Source: Fidelibacterota bacterium (GTDB lineage: Bacteria > Fidelibacterota > UBA2242). From it: a stretch of DNA of 7,158 nucleotides. Shown piece after piece: positions 7,020-7,158 of this stretch; position 1 is the first letter of the stretch; each line of letters opens with the position of its first letter. The stretch lies in contig JAGLWX010000316.1 in assembly GCA_023133185.1 (NCBI GenBank), positions 1 to 7,158 of the forward strand, read 5' to 3'. The position numbers were made by a program, and so were the translations under genes. The notes under the pieces are model-generated. The model searched no databases. It was given only the letters and a program-made list of their open reading frames with translations, and was not told the DNA's origin.

Positions 7020-7050
7020 GCTATATTTTATATATTATAGCAGATTTTTT
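7020..7050 (+). terminator. Weak rho-independent terminator candidate
   Basis: A 6-bp stem GCTATA (7020-7025) / TATAGC (7036-7041) with a 10-base A/T loop is followed after three bases by six T (7045-7050). The stem has only two G-C pairs, so it would be inefficient. It lies 51 bases after the LamG gene stop and is oriented for the + strand. Confidence 0.45.
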
Positions 7051-7081
7051 AAGAACTTATTCCCAAACCTCACTACCCTCC

Positions 7082-7121
7082 AGTCCAGCGTGACCCCCCA
7101 TCACTCTGGACTTTTTCTTTT
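7082..7121 (+). terminator. Strong rho-independent terminator closing the lipoprotein cluster
   Basis: The arms AGTCCAG (7082-7088) and CTGGACT (7106-7112) pair perfectly. After one C/T mismatch the stem continues with GTGA (7090-7093) / TCAC (7101-7104) around the loop CCCCCCA. The hairpin runs straight into TTTTTCTTTT (7112-7121). The T-tract is only on the + strand side, so it terminates rightward transcription from the lipoprotein genes. Confidence 0.85.
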
Positions 7122-7158
7122 AGCGAGATAGCTGATGAATTCCGGACCGGTTCCGCAG

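Noticed and set aside
7078..7106. Shared words (ACTGGAG, GAGTGATG) between the minus strand of the strong terminator and the TGGAGTan repeat
   Set aside because: The two words occur in the opposite order in the two places and are short; common origin is not supported.
7122..7158. Possible next gene at the right edge: ATG at 7135 on the + strand, or the end of a minus-strand gene with TAA at 7122-7120
   Set aside because: Only 8 codons of the + frame are visible, with no Shine-Dalgarno. All three minus frames are open over this short stretch, so nothing distinguishes coding from chance.

Overview
This window carries one strand-consistent set of genes, all on the + strand. It opens inside the 3' part of mutS2 (endonuclease MutS2 with a C-terminal Smr domain). 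Next come a complete dnaG (DNA primase) and a 289-base intergenic stretch, then a tight cluster of three genes that each encode a predicted lipoprotein. Two intrinsic-terminator-like hairpins in the last 140 bases close the unit.

Organism: a bacterium of moderate GC that uses TTG, GTG and ATG starts, often with a poor Shine-Dalgarno. The mutS2-dnaG pairing, the TTG-started DnaG and the lipoproteins with 'LSW..s.D.DF..Y.lYR' fibronectin type III repeats and a LamG-like domain suggest a diderm of the FCB assemblage (Calditrichota, KSB1, Marinimicrobia or Bacteroidota-like lineages). This is inference from style, not a placement. No Por/T9SS C-terminal sorting domain is present on any of the three exported proteins.

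Layout: 1-615 mutS2 3' end; 647-2476 dnaG; 2477-2765 intergenic, holding an 8-bp tandem repeat, an extended -10 promoter and two copies of the palindrome ATCC-N-GGAT around that promoter; 2766-3965 lipoprotein of unknown family; 3962-6133 lipoprotein with one Ig-like domain and six tandem Fn3 domains, its start overlapping the previous stop; 6157-6969 lipoprotein with a LamG/concanavalin-like fold; 7020-7050 weak and 7082-7121 strong terminator candidates.

How the genes work together: mutS2 and dnaG are housekeeping genes, separated by only 31 bases and probably cotranscribed. The three lipoprotein genes look like a separate transcription unit with its own promoter. The GTGA stop/start overlap between the first two and the 23-base gap before the third imply coordinated expression. 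The likely picture is a set of envelope-anchored proteins: an unknown beta-rich protein, a long Fn3 stalk and a LamG-type ligand-binding or structural module. What they bind, and whether they form a complex, cannot be read from the sequence. No mobile element, CRISPR array or RNA gene was recognised.
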